From Hippophae tibetana (Eukaryota > Streptophyta > Magnoliopsida > Rosales > Elaeagnaceae), in assembly GCA_037013495.1 (NCBI GenBank), contig CM072811.1, positions 15,816,659 through 15,880,658 on the forward strand: a stretch of 64,000 nt of DNA. Reading direction: 5' to 3'. The notes beneath the pieces were generated by a model. The model made no database searches. It was given only the letters and a program-made list of their open reading frames with translations, and was not told where the DNA came from. The position numbers and the translations under genes are program-made. Below, one piece after another: positions 54,343 to 64,000 of this stretch. How positions within the stretch are numbered: the first letter of the stretch is position 1; the number at the start of each line of letters is the position of its first letter.

Positions 54343-55964
54343 TGACTCTATGAAAATAGAGTCATTAGCGCACTTATTTACTTAATATTTATTTGTTGTA
54401 TTCATTAAATAGTATTTTTATGCCCAAAAATATTAATATATAAACTTTTTAGTGAAAAAGGGTGAAAATATAATTTTTGGAAAATTTCTAGGATTTTTAT
54501 GGATTTTTATAAATTTTAACTTAGGGCCAATCAAGAGTTACCACGTGGTCTGCCATGCAAGCAGAGGAGCTGACTGGGCAAGGCACGTAAGTAGATAAGC
54601 TAGCTAGGCAAGCCACGTAAGTAGAGGAGCTGACTGGGAAAGCCACGTAAGCAGAGAAGCTAGCTAGGCAAGCCACGTAAGTAGAGGAGTGCTAACTGGG
54701 CAAGGCGCACATATGCCACACAAACAAGGATAGTGAAGCATGTTACGACGAGTGTGAAGAGGATGAACAATACACCACGTGTCAGCATGACGTTCAATCT
54801 GAGTTCGAAGATGGTTCAACCCACCATACCATATGTCACCATGCCATTGCTCCTCGTATTCCACCCGTGTTCCACGCCATCCATTTTCCCAAATCATGTT
54901 GTGCCCTATGGCATTGACTCTAACGGTCTCCCTTGCCACGTGCCTCTCTCTGATTTGTCGAATGAATTCCTTATGCAGATTTGATGGTCTGAAGGTCCAG
55001 ATCGCACCTAAGCTTTATTTAAGCCCATAACCATACCATAAACCTAAGGGGTCATCATTAGCATAATTTTGTTAGTTTTTGGAGCTAGAAAGAGAGAAAA
55101 TACAGAAAAAATCAAGAGAGGAAACAATTTTGGTGGAGATTCAAGAAGAGATTAACACTACAATTCAAGAGATTGATTGTATTTCATACTCTATTATTTT
55201 CTTTATCAATTATTATGTCTTCCTTTATGAAAAAGATGAGATTTATGAACATAATGATGTGTAGTTCAATTATTAATCTAGGGATCTTATGAACCCAATT
55301 TTCACCATGTGATGATCTAATATTTTATCCTAATTATAATTTTATTTTAATTATATTATTTAATCTAATTTGTATGCTATTAATTGTTTGGCTAACAATT
55401 TATCTATAGAATCAGTTAAATAGATTTGAGAGAATTATTTAATTGTTTGTCTTGATTAAATAACATGCATAATTTATGGGTAGAGATGTATGATTCTTAT
55501 GTATGTGATCCACAATTGATGAACTTTATAAGTAGTATGCAATTTAATTGGCAGGAGAGTGTGATTAAATTAATTAGTATATGGTGTATAGTTTACTTGA
55601 GAGAGGAATACATGCTAGGTTAGATTCAATTGATCATGTAATTAATTGATAATTATATTGGAGAGATTTTAGCGATATCATGTTTAGAAAATTGGAGAAT
55701 TAAGTATTTATATATATTTTCTCATATATCTTTTTAGTTACCAAATCTGATTTAATTAATTATTTCTATTTACTTTTAGTTATTTTAACTTTGCTTTCTT
55801 AAAATATAAAAACACAAAAAAATTGATTTTTATTTTTTTTTAGTTTAAAAAATTAGTTTCTAATAAAATAATCTCTATGGGAACGATATTTTTTTATCAT
55901 TATATTACTTATTGTGATACGTATACTTGCGTATTCATTGCACACACTTCATGTGTAACGATCA
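54343..55964 (+). repeat. family C 5' LTR
   Basis: 1622 bp, TGACTCTAT...CGATCA. Start supported by the copy at 15531, end by the copies at 836, 15746 and 19405. It starts with a 9-bp hairpin (TGACTCTAT/ATAGAGTCA, loop GAAA). U3 holds five tandem 30-bp repeats (54554-54705). Readings over it are not genes. Confidence 0.82.
54554..54705 (+). repeat. five tandem 30-bp repeats in the C LTR U3
   Basis: Units start at 54554, 54584, 54614, 54644 and 54674 (last unit 32 bp). Units 2-5 begin CACGTAAG. Units 1, 3 and 5 (gagctgactggg type) alternate with 2 and 4 (aagctagctagg type), a 60-bp higher-order pattern. An ACCACGTGGT palindrome precedes the array (about 54540-54549). Confidence 0.88.
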
Positions 55965-55965
55965 A

Positions 55966-55989
55966 GTTTTAGCGCGGTTACTGAGGATT
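55966..55989 (+). other. degenerate tRNA-Asp primer site of the C element
   Basis: 'gttttagcgcggttactgagga' occupies the same place and has the same frame as 'gtttttggcgccgttaccgggga' in the D element, with several changes. Confidence 0.55.
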
Positions 55990-56002
55990 ATAAATATTAG
56001 AA

Positions 56003-56007
<5 letters not shown>

Positions 56008-56048
<41 letters not shown>
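56008..56048. repeat. (AT)n microsatellite
   Basis: About twenty AT dinucleotides in the leader of the C element. Confidence 0.9.
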
Positions 56049-56052
<4 letters not shown>

Positions 56053-56257
56053 TTAGTTGTTTTTCTTAATTTCTTTTTCTTATTTTTATTTTTATTTACT
56101 TATTTTCTTTTAGTAACTTATTTATTTATTTAGTTTAGTTAATTTATTTCATTTATTTATTTTCTTTAATTCATTTATTTATTTATTTTTGAATTTTTAT
56201 TTAGTTTTTATTTAGACATCTCATTTAGTATTTTAGAAACATAGTTGAGTCTATTGT

Positions 56258-57680
56258 ATGAGCAGAATTCGTAAGGGAAAAATCTTACCTTTAGATCTTA
56301 AAATTGAGCATACTTTGAGATTAATTAGAAAACAACAAGTCACCCAAGAGGAAGAAATGACTAATCCATTAGAAATATACAATAATGAGCTAAACTTGAA
56401 CAATCAAATGCTTTTTATGGATGATAGAGATAAGGCTATGGATGAATATGCAATACCTACGTTGAAAGGGCTGAATTCAAATATTATAAGGCCAAACATT
56501 CAAGCTAATCAGTTTGAATTAAAGCCAGTGATGTTTCAAATGCTACAAATAGTTGGACAACTCGATGAATTACCAATAGAGGACCCTCATCTTTATCTCA
56601 GATTTTTATTGAAGTGGTAGATTCATTTAAATTCAATGGTATGACCGAGGAGGCATTTAGACTTAGATTGTTCCTTTACTCTTTACGAGATCGTGTTCGA
56701 CCTTGGCTAAACTCTTTGCCACCTGATTCCATTACAACTTGGAATGGTTTGGCAGTGAAATTCTTGATGAAATACTTCCCACCAACAAAGAATGACAAGC
56801 TTAGGAATGACATTACTTCCTACAAACAATACGAAGGAGAATCATTATATGAAGCATAGGAAAGATCAAGGAATTACTAAGGAATTATCCTCATCATGGT
56901 ATTCCTTCTTGGATTCAAATGAAGACTTTTTACAATGGTCTCAATGCTCAAACAAGAACTATTGTTGATGCATCTACTAATGGAGCTTTGCTAGCCAAAT
57001 CTTACAATCTAGCTTATGATTTACTTGAAAAAAATGGCTTACAATAATAATCAATGGCCAATGGATAGAATGATAGCCACAAGAAAAGTAGCTAGAATAT
57101 ATGAGGCAAACGATATCACAAAACTTATAGCTCAAGTGTCATCATTGGTGAATATTTTAAAGGTTCAAAAATCGACAGCGAGTATAAACCAGGTCCAAAA
57201 TTCAAGAGTGTCATGTGTGTTTTGTGAAGAACTCATTTGTTTGATAATTGTCCAAATAATCATGAATCTGTATGCTATATGGGTAATACGAATCGAAACA
57301 ATAATCCATACTCGAACACATTTAACCCAGGATGGAGACAACATCCAAATTCTCTTGGAGTAATAATAACAATCAATGCGGTAATCAATTCAACCATCAA
57401 TAATTTCCATACTTGGTTTTCAACAACCACAACAATCACAAACCCAAGAGAAGAAGGCACCTATGTGGACAGTACAAATTATTTAATGGGGATGATGAAA
57501 GACTTCATCCAATTAGTAAATATAAAAGTGTCCATTCAAGAAGCTTCAATTCAAAATTTGGAGAACCAAATGGGGGAACTTGCATAGGCTATAAGTCAAA
57601 GGCCTTAAGGTAACCTTCCAAGTGACACAATTGTAAACCTAAGAAGAGAAGGTAAGGACTAGTGCAATGTCATAGCCTTG
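56258..57680 (+). pseudogene. gag: C element gag remnant
   Basis: Starts MSRIRKGKILPLDLKIEHTL, the usual N-terminus of this Gag type, and is open for 120 codons. After a one-base shift near 56615 the capsid block follows: 'FKFNGMTEEAFRLRLFLYSL', 'PWLNSLPPDSITTWNGLAVK', 'KYFPPTKNDKLRNDITSYKQ' and, in another frame, 'TFYNGLNAQTRTIVDASTNG'. A zinc knuckle is split by a frameshift (CVFC at about 57211, then HLFDNCP at about 57230). The 'MGNTNRNNNPYSNTFNPGWR' segment follows. Confidence 0.8.
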
Positions 57681-57839
57681 AGGAGTGGTAAAACTTTAGA
57701 ACATAACATATGATATAAAAGGATGAGGAGAAACAAGAAATTAACAAGGATAGGTAGGAACTAGTGGATAAAGAGAGGACAGAAAAGAAAACAATTTAGC
57801 CAAAAAAGGGTAACCTTTACAAACCCACTATTCCTTTCC

Positions 57840-58440
57840 CTTAAAGACTGCAAAAGCAAAAGTTAGATATGCAGTTTCCAAATTTTTTGGAATTCTTCAA
57901 TAAGCTACACAAAAACATACCATTTGTAGAGGCACTTGAACAAATGTTGTCTTATACCAAATTCATGAAGTATATGCTATCATAGAAAAGGAGGCATGGA
58001 GATCATGAAACAATAACCTTGACTCAAGGTTGTAGCTCCATCCTTGATAGAAAACTACCATAAAACCTAAAAGATTTAGGTAGTTTTGACATCCCTTGCA
58101 CTGTTGTGAGCAACTATTTTGGCAAGGCACTATGTAACTTGGGTTCAAGAATTAACTTCATGCCATTATCGGTCTTCAAGAGATTAGGGGTTGGTAAAGC
58201 CAATCCCACTGCAGTAACATTACAAATGGTAGATAGATCAATTAAGAGACCTTGGGTGTGGTAGAAGATTTGCTAATAAAAGTAGACAAATTCATCTTTC
58301 TAGTGGACTTCATTATGCTAGACATAGAATAGGACCGTGACATTCCTATCATACTTTGTCATCCATTCTTAGCAACCAAAAGGGCACTCATTGATGTACA
58401 AAAAAGTGAGCTTACAATGAGAGTGTAAGATGAACAAGTA
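57840..58440 (+). pseudogene. C element protease remnant
   Basis: Linker 'FLEFFNKLHKNIPFVEALEQ' then retropepsin 'IPCTVVSNYFGKALCNLGSR' and 'INFMPLSVFKRLGVGKANPT'. The active-site Asp of DLGA has become Asn (CNLGSR). After a frameshift near 58250 'VVEDLLIKVDKFIFLVDFIM' and 'IPIILCHPFLATKRALIDVQ' follow. Confidence 0.75.
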
Positions 58441-58968
58441 ATGTTTAAAGTTTTTAAAGCATCTGAGCCCCCTAACATTAATAGTGCTAATGAATGCTTA
58501 AGAATAAATGTTATTGAATGTGGGGATGACTTAAAAGAATCTATTGAGTCACCCACACTTAAGACTGTTACACAAGATGCTATGAGCAAGGATATAAACT
58601 CACCTAAAAACAACTCAACTTGTTTTAACTTTGAAAGTATGGCATCGAAGGTCGATATTATAGATTGTGTGAACTTTTTGGTGGACGCACCTCTCATGTA
58701 TGTATCAAAGGCAATTATGGAAAATTTTGAGATAGTATTTAAGCTCAAACCATCAATTGAAGAGCTACCAAGTTTAGACTCCACACTTTTACCTTCCTAT
58801 CCCCAGTCAAGTATGAAAGTGAAAGAGTCTAATAAAGAGGTTAAAAAGTTGTTAGAAATACATAAATTGGATGAGTTATGGTGCAATGCTTATGAAAATA
58901 CCAAAAATAAAAAAAATGGCATGAGAAGAGAATTAAGCATAGTGTTTTCTAGCCAAAACATAAAGTAG
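58441..58968 (+). pseudogene. fusion frame: post-protease linker joined to integrase tail
   Basis: A 175-codon open frame. Residues 1-135 are the acidic linker between protease and RT ('FEIVFKLKPSIEELPSL' corresponds to the region before RT). From 'LLEIHKLDELWCNAYENTKN' (about 58849) it is the integrase C-terminal region that reads [20 protein letters not shown] in the D element. All of RT, RNase H and the integrase core are missing between them, and the junction keeps the frame. After the stop, 'RLKLFPNKLKSKW' can be read at about 58985. Confidence 0.75.
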
Positions 58969-59087
58969 TACTAAATAAATGAAGACTCAAGCTATTTCCA
59001 AACAAACTCAAAAGTAAATGGACACAAAGGGAATATGCCTTAGGACTTGATATGACCATTTAGTCAAGGACGTTAAATGTGACGCTG

Positions 59088-59105
59088 GTTGGGAGGCAAC
59101 CCAAC
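59088..59105 (+). other. post-pol hairpin 2, C element
   Basis: GTTGGG/CCCAAC with loop AGGCAA. The D element has GATGGG/CCCATC with the same loop. Hairpin 1 is not clearly formed here. A T-rich tract with AG ends at 59140. Confidence 0.75.
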
Positions 59106-59253
59106 GTTATTTTACTTATGTTTTCATTGTTTTTTTGTAGGTGAATAAATGTGGAGAACAATAGCGCAATTAGAATGAGCATTTCAACGATAAATGTGGT
59201 GTGCCATGATTAAGGGAGTTTTCTTTTCTTTTATCTTTTCATATTTATATGTG

Positions 59254-59271
59254 CACATTGGGGACAATGTG
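59254..59271 (+). other. AGGA-type hairpin, C element
   Basis: Stem CACATTG/CAATGTG (7 bp, perfect), loop GGGA, followed by the purine-rich 'aggggaggg' near 59283. Confidence 0.7.
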
Positions 59272-59340
59272 TAATTTAATTTTAGGGGAGGGTAATTTAT
59301 TCTCTACATTAGTATTTAGTATACATTTTAAATTTTTAGG

Positions 59341-59674
59341 GAATTGTTTTTGTATTTAATCATGTTTGGGTAGAAATTGAAAAATATGTGGAAACTAAAT
59401 GCATGCATGCTTGATATGAACCATATGAACTTGTTTCTCCTTTTTGCTGTACTTTTTCATTGTTTAAATAATAATAATAAATGAAAATTTCTATGTTGTT
59501 GTGTTCAGTACTGTGTTTTGTGGTGAGAGGTTATTATGTTTAATTATTATCTTGTTATTATTAATTTAATCTTTTATGATGGTTGTGTGAGTGTTAGAAT
59601 TATTGCATGTTTGTGAAGCTTCTCTCATGTATGGGTATTCTTTTGACTTTTTATGTCAAAAAGGGGGAAAAGTT
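59341..59674 (+). other. AT-rich stretch after the C element
   Basis: No gene recognised. No 3' LTR of the C element follows. It ends in AAAGGGGGAAAAG (59659-59672), a polypurine tract like those of copia elements. Confidence 0.4.
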
Positions 59675-60710
59675 TGTTAACACAACTTACCGTCTATTGC
59701 ATGTTTTCTGGTTGCATGAGATGTAAGCATAGGTTTACTGCACATTGTTACTTGACTTGTATACACGTACGAGGAGTGTAGCATGAAGTTAGGAGGAGTT
59801 ATATTAACAATTGGTTGTTTGTTTCATGTTTGACTGTACCTAGTCTATCGTTGTGTACTTGTGTACGAGTAACATTATAGTTTTTCAAGATAGACTACAT
59901 ATAGATTTGTAAGATATGTTCACAGGTATGTGTTGTTTCATCTATGTAGGATACTAGTGTAGCTTGAGACCTTGTTGCTCTATTAGTGCTAGAGTTCATA
60001 CATGCAGTATGGATGTGTTGACTCGTGAAGATGGTTGGATCAAAATAGGACAATTGGTCTTGATTAGGTGTGTTCTTTGTGGTGTCTTGGTTGTGTGTCA
60101 TTTGTTTCATGGGAACATACTTCTTAGGCCATCTTGCATGATTGTCTCTTATTGAGATGAGAGTCTGTTTAGTTATGCAGTGCTTTTCCATGGAAAGTCA
60201 AAAGGGTAAATTGTAAGTTCTATAAGTCTTTGAGTCTTTTGGCATTCTCGTGAGCAAAACACAGAGTCTATTTTGTTTACTTAATGTTTTATCTTCCTCT
60301 ATATAAGGTCATTAACTGATAGTTGGTACTACATACAAACACATATAGTTAGTTTCACTTTCATTGATTGCATATTATACACATAAGATGGGGCGGTATG
60401 GAGGGCGATAAGGCACCCAAACTACTCTAATTTTTATATAAATACTCGTTTTATTGTTTGAGTAATTAGAAAAACACGAGTATACTCTGGCATTTTTGAA
60501 ACTCGATATTTTCAAAAGCTTAAGTTGTTTTCCTATTTTAGATTACTAATACCTTAGTGTTTGCTTGGTTTTGGTGGTTCGTATGAGTGTTGAAATAAAC
60601 ATTGTTTTATCGAGTTAGGTTAAATTGTTATTTTAGCACCCAAGACTTACATTACTAGGATTGTGAGTTTGATTTTTCCTACCTTTAGGATTACTTGTAT
60701 CAATTGTTGG
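59675..60710 (+). repeat. probable copia-type LTR
   Basis: Starts TGTTAACAC after a purine tract, has a TATA box CTATATAAGG at 60299-60308 and a transcribed-region-like tail. Only one copy is seen and the 3' end is a guess, because no clear primer site follows. The purine tract plus TGTTAACA start is the copia-like feature. Confidence 0.4.
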
Positions 60711-62914
60711 TGACCGTTCATACTGCAAAGTGGTGGTAGGGTTCAAAAAGAGAACCTGGTCCAGCTTGGATCATAATGGTTATAGAGGCAACTAGCAAAG
60801 GCAACATAGGAGTAGTGAGGGCAGGATTCCTGATTAATATATGTATTGGAGTTATATTTGTATCGTATTGTAAACTATTTTTATTCTGTTAATGGATTGT
60901 TTGTTGTCTAGTAGTTGCTATGAGTAACCCAAAGATTATACCACATAGGTAAGGGTCTATGTGGATTTACCTTATTATATCAACCTACTTTCTTGCTCTT
61001 ATGTTTTAGTTAGCATAATCACTTTCCTATCCAAGTATATGCCAACATATGAAAATTTCTTAGAAAACATTTCTTTATTCTACTAAGTTTCCTACCTTTT
61101 GAGATTATTTCTTTCTACCTTATAATCTATATGCTTTTTTGTTTGACAATTTTTACACTTATCTACTTTATTATTGATGTGTGTAAGTAGAGCGTTAGTT
61201 TCTTGGAGTTGTTGTCTTCTTACCCTAGTCATTTACCAGGTAGCAGACTTTCTCAAAAAGTAAACCAATTTAGCTAGTGCAAGGACAAGTAGGATGGGAG
61301 AGCATTCAAGGGGCTAATTAAGCCCCGTGATTCCCATCTAAGTGTTGGAACTCGTTCTTTATTTCATTCTTTATTTTGAGGAATGATCGTTCTATGTTTA
61401 AGAACACTATAAATGATGATTGAAGAACATATAATATTTTCCAACATTCTATGGATGCATTAGATGAATGGAATAATGGATGATCATTGGTCCAAAAGTT
61501 TGATTGAATTGGATACATGAACAGTCTCTTTATACATTCATTTACATACATGAATAAAAAAAATGTTGATTATATAGTTATTAGAATCATCTCGTCAAGA
61601 GGATTTGAAAATTGATTTTACTTCCCCTAAACCATTTCTAGTATGTGCAGCAAACTGGATAAATTTTTCCTAAATCTTTTTTTTGTTCAAAGTCTATTTA
61701 GCGGACACCCACTTATACTGGTGGCATTTGGTGGCTCGTGTAGTGTCCATTCACTACCAAAGTTTTTGCTAATAGTTGATCGACACGTGATATTTTTGAT
61801 GGTGGACTCAGATATTTCAAGTGATGCACAGATTTCTAAATCTATCCAAGGGATACTCAATTAGGCTTAAAATTGCACACTAGGGCCACTTTGGGCTATG
61901 CTACTATAGCCGATATTCTATGCTTTTTCTATTCAACGATCGAGGAAGCCTCACTTGCTCGAGGTGTCAAAAATAAACTCATCATTTAGTGTGATGAATG
62001 TGGTACAGGTGCATTAAATCATGGATCAAGGGATTGAAATTTATGATCTTTCATAGAATCTATTAGGAGTGAAGCCTTGGGTCAATGAAGTTTTTTTGTC
62101 ATCTTCTTCGAAGGCCAAAAGTCCAACCTCTTAGAGATCGTGCAGAATGTGAACTTATTTTGGAGAATATTTTTGGACTTTTAAGGTCTTTTGTTTTCAA
62201 AGAATTCCTAATTAAGAGTCCAAGAGAACATCACAAAATTGTTTTCTCTCTAATTTTTATTCAACTAGTAGAGCATAATCATTCCCACAAATAGGGCCAA
62301 AAGTTGATGTCGATTTTTTTCAACGTTGATTATTGGTTGTACCTCTCCTTCTTATGGACCTAAGAATAAAGAACAAACCATTAGGGCACTTAATTACCAT
62401 GAGGTATGACAAACTTTTAACCTCTGATTCTTAAGTATGTTTGGATAGTTGATGAAGAATTAGGAGACTAGTGTCTCTCCTTGTTATCTAGAGAAGTGAA
62501 TAGAGATTTAGGGAGAGATTGTGTATTGTATTGTTTGTCTGTTATCAAGTTATGTTATAAGATTTGAGATGAGATGTTGTGTAAAGTGTGCAATGTGAAT
62601 ACAAATAGGAAAAGATACTACCTATTGATGACTCTTACCCAAGCTTATCTTAATGTTAGAGTTATATCTTTGTAATTATCTCTTTGTCGAATAATTATGA
62701 GGTAATTTGCTAGTCATTTATCCTATTGAATAATTCTATAGTAATGATATTTATCTATTGACTGAGTGCCTACTGGGCTACCCAGTCATTCATATGCTAA
62801 TTGGACTTCTCACAATTCGCTACATGACACTGGCAAATTTACACTCATGAAAGCCTAGTGCGATATCTTTTAGGTAGTTAGCTATTGATTAATTGAAAAG
62901 CTAACCATAAGTGT
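60711..62914. other. unassigned DNA, perhaps decayed retroelement
   Basis: Several short open frames, none recognised. A weak reading at 62120-62290 (KSPREHHKIVFSLIFIQLVE) may be a protein relic. I see no repeat shared with the rest of the window. Confidence 0.3.
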
Positions 62915-64000
62915 ATGGGTTGTTCTTATAATATAATGTACCTAACTATGGGTATCGATCCCATAGAGATTTTTGTAACTTATAACCGAGTACCAATATG
63001 ACTATTATGAAAACTATTTGGACAATGCTAAGATATAAAAATGCAAAATAAATGACAACTAAATCACTCAAATCACAAAACTCAATAACAATGAAAATAT
63101 ATGAGAAAATAATCTAGGAATCTTAATCTCCCAATTTTCTAAGAATGTCAATCACTAAAATCCTCCAAAATAACTACCAACCAATTACATGATCAATTGA
63201 ATCTAACCTAGCATACATTCCTCTCTCAAGTAAACTACACATCATATAGCAATTAACATAATCACACTATCATGCCAATTAGATTGCATACTAATCATTA
63301 AGCTTATCAATTATAGATCACACATATAAGAATCATACATCTCTACCTAGAAACTATTTATGTTATTTAATTAAGATAAATAATTAAATAATTCTCTTAA
63401 ATCTATTTACTTGTCAATATAGATCAATTGTTGACTAAATAATTAATATCATAAAATTAGATTAAATAATATAATTGAATTAAAACCACAATTGAGGTAA
63501 ATTATTATATCAACACATGTAGAAAATCGGGTTCATAAGATCCCTAAATTAATTAGTTAGTTACTCATGTTCACGTTCATAAAGCTCAAATTTTTCATAA
63601 AGAACAACATTAAAAATGATAAAGAAAGAAGAAGGATAAGATTTAAACTCAATCTCTTAATTTAAAAAAGTAATATTCTCCTAAATCTTCTCAAAATTGT
63701 GTCTTCTTCAATCCCTTCATTAACTTTTTCTTTGTTTTCACTCCTCTTGGCTGCTACAAGAAATTTTGTGTGAATGTTAATTATGTTTAACTCTTACCAA
63801 ATTATGGTTAATTAAGGTTGAAAAAACTTAATATAGGCCATTAGATAAACTCCTATAAGATCTAAGGGTTGATGATGCAATTAGGATTAAAGACATCATC
63901 TCAAAAATTGACTAGAAACAATGCAAAAATGGCATAGAAAAGTGCCCGCCATGACATGGACATATTTTTTCCCTTTTTGTCTTGTCTTCACTCGGTTTGC
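62915..64000 (-). repeat. family C-like LTR, minus strand (runs off the window)
   Basis: The reverse complement aligns with the 3' half of the C LTR: 'cttgagagaggaatgtatgctaggttagattcaattgatcatgtaattgg', 'gggatcttatgaacc' and 'gattgagtttaaatc' blocks are found in order. The part beyond 63780 differs from the C LTR upstream region, so it is a subfamily. The inner end near 62915 is approximate. Confidence 0.7.

Noticed and set aside
61318-62294. Host gene fragments in the right-hand part
   Set aside because: Short frames on both strands, no splice-consistent chain and no recognised domain.

Overview
The window is plant nuclear DNA, probably eudicot: AT-rich, with one recognisable host gene in a dense, nested bed of decayed LTR retrotransposons. 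The host gene has plant-style splice signals and a PHD/extended-PHD pair of plant type. I cannot name the species. No bacterial genes, tRNA genes or CRISPR arrays were seen. Family letters (A, B, C, D, F) are local labels.

Layout. 1-836: 3' part of a family C LTR. 837-4840: wrecked Ty3/gypsy chromovirus-like element (family A) whose gag region holds a mitochondrial 18S rRNA fragment. 4841-9319: AT-rich spacer with inverted pieces of LTR A. 9320-10386: two-exon PHD-finger gene, minus strand. 10387-12352: AT-rich spacer. 12353-15053: family D LTR split by a solo D LTR (duplication GCTGG). 15054-15746: C-type remnant with a collapsed LTR. 15747-18647: 3' end of a further element with a 2-kb G-box-rich LTR (F). 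18648-24539: unassigned stretch, then a truncated Athila-type element (B1). 24540-28159: minus-strand chromovirus LTR-gag-PR fragment split by another solo D LTR (duplication GAAGT). 28160-30395: AT-rich DNA ending in a copia-type gag remnant. 30396-51984: family B remnants (B2) whose integrase is split by a nearly complete 13.4-kb family D element (35590-49035, duplication AATAT). 51985-54342: older D remnant. 54343-59340: family C element that has lost RT, RNase H and most of integrase. 59341-62914: probable copia-type LTR and unassigned DNA. 62915-64000: family C-like LTR, minus strand.

The D element is the centrepiece. It has 2-kb LTRs, a tRNA-Asp primer site, a first gag ORF, then a second, paralogous gag fused to PR-RT-RNaseH-INT. 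The pol frame has one nonsense codon and all the PR, RT and integrase catalytic residues I checked are present. Each of the two ORFs is followed by the same kind of twin hairpin and a T-rich AG splice-acceptor-like site. Related twin hairpins follow pol in B2, with stems that change by compensatory substitutions; C keeps the second hairpin. A second covarying hairpin with an AGGA-type loop lies near G-rich tracts at the 3' ends of B, C and D. These non-coding RNA elements, and the gag duplication they delimit, are the best candidates here for something not previously described.
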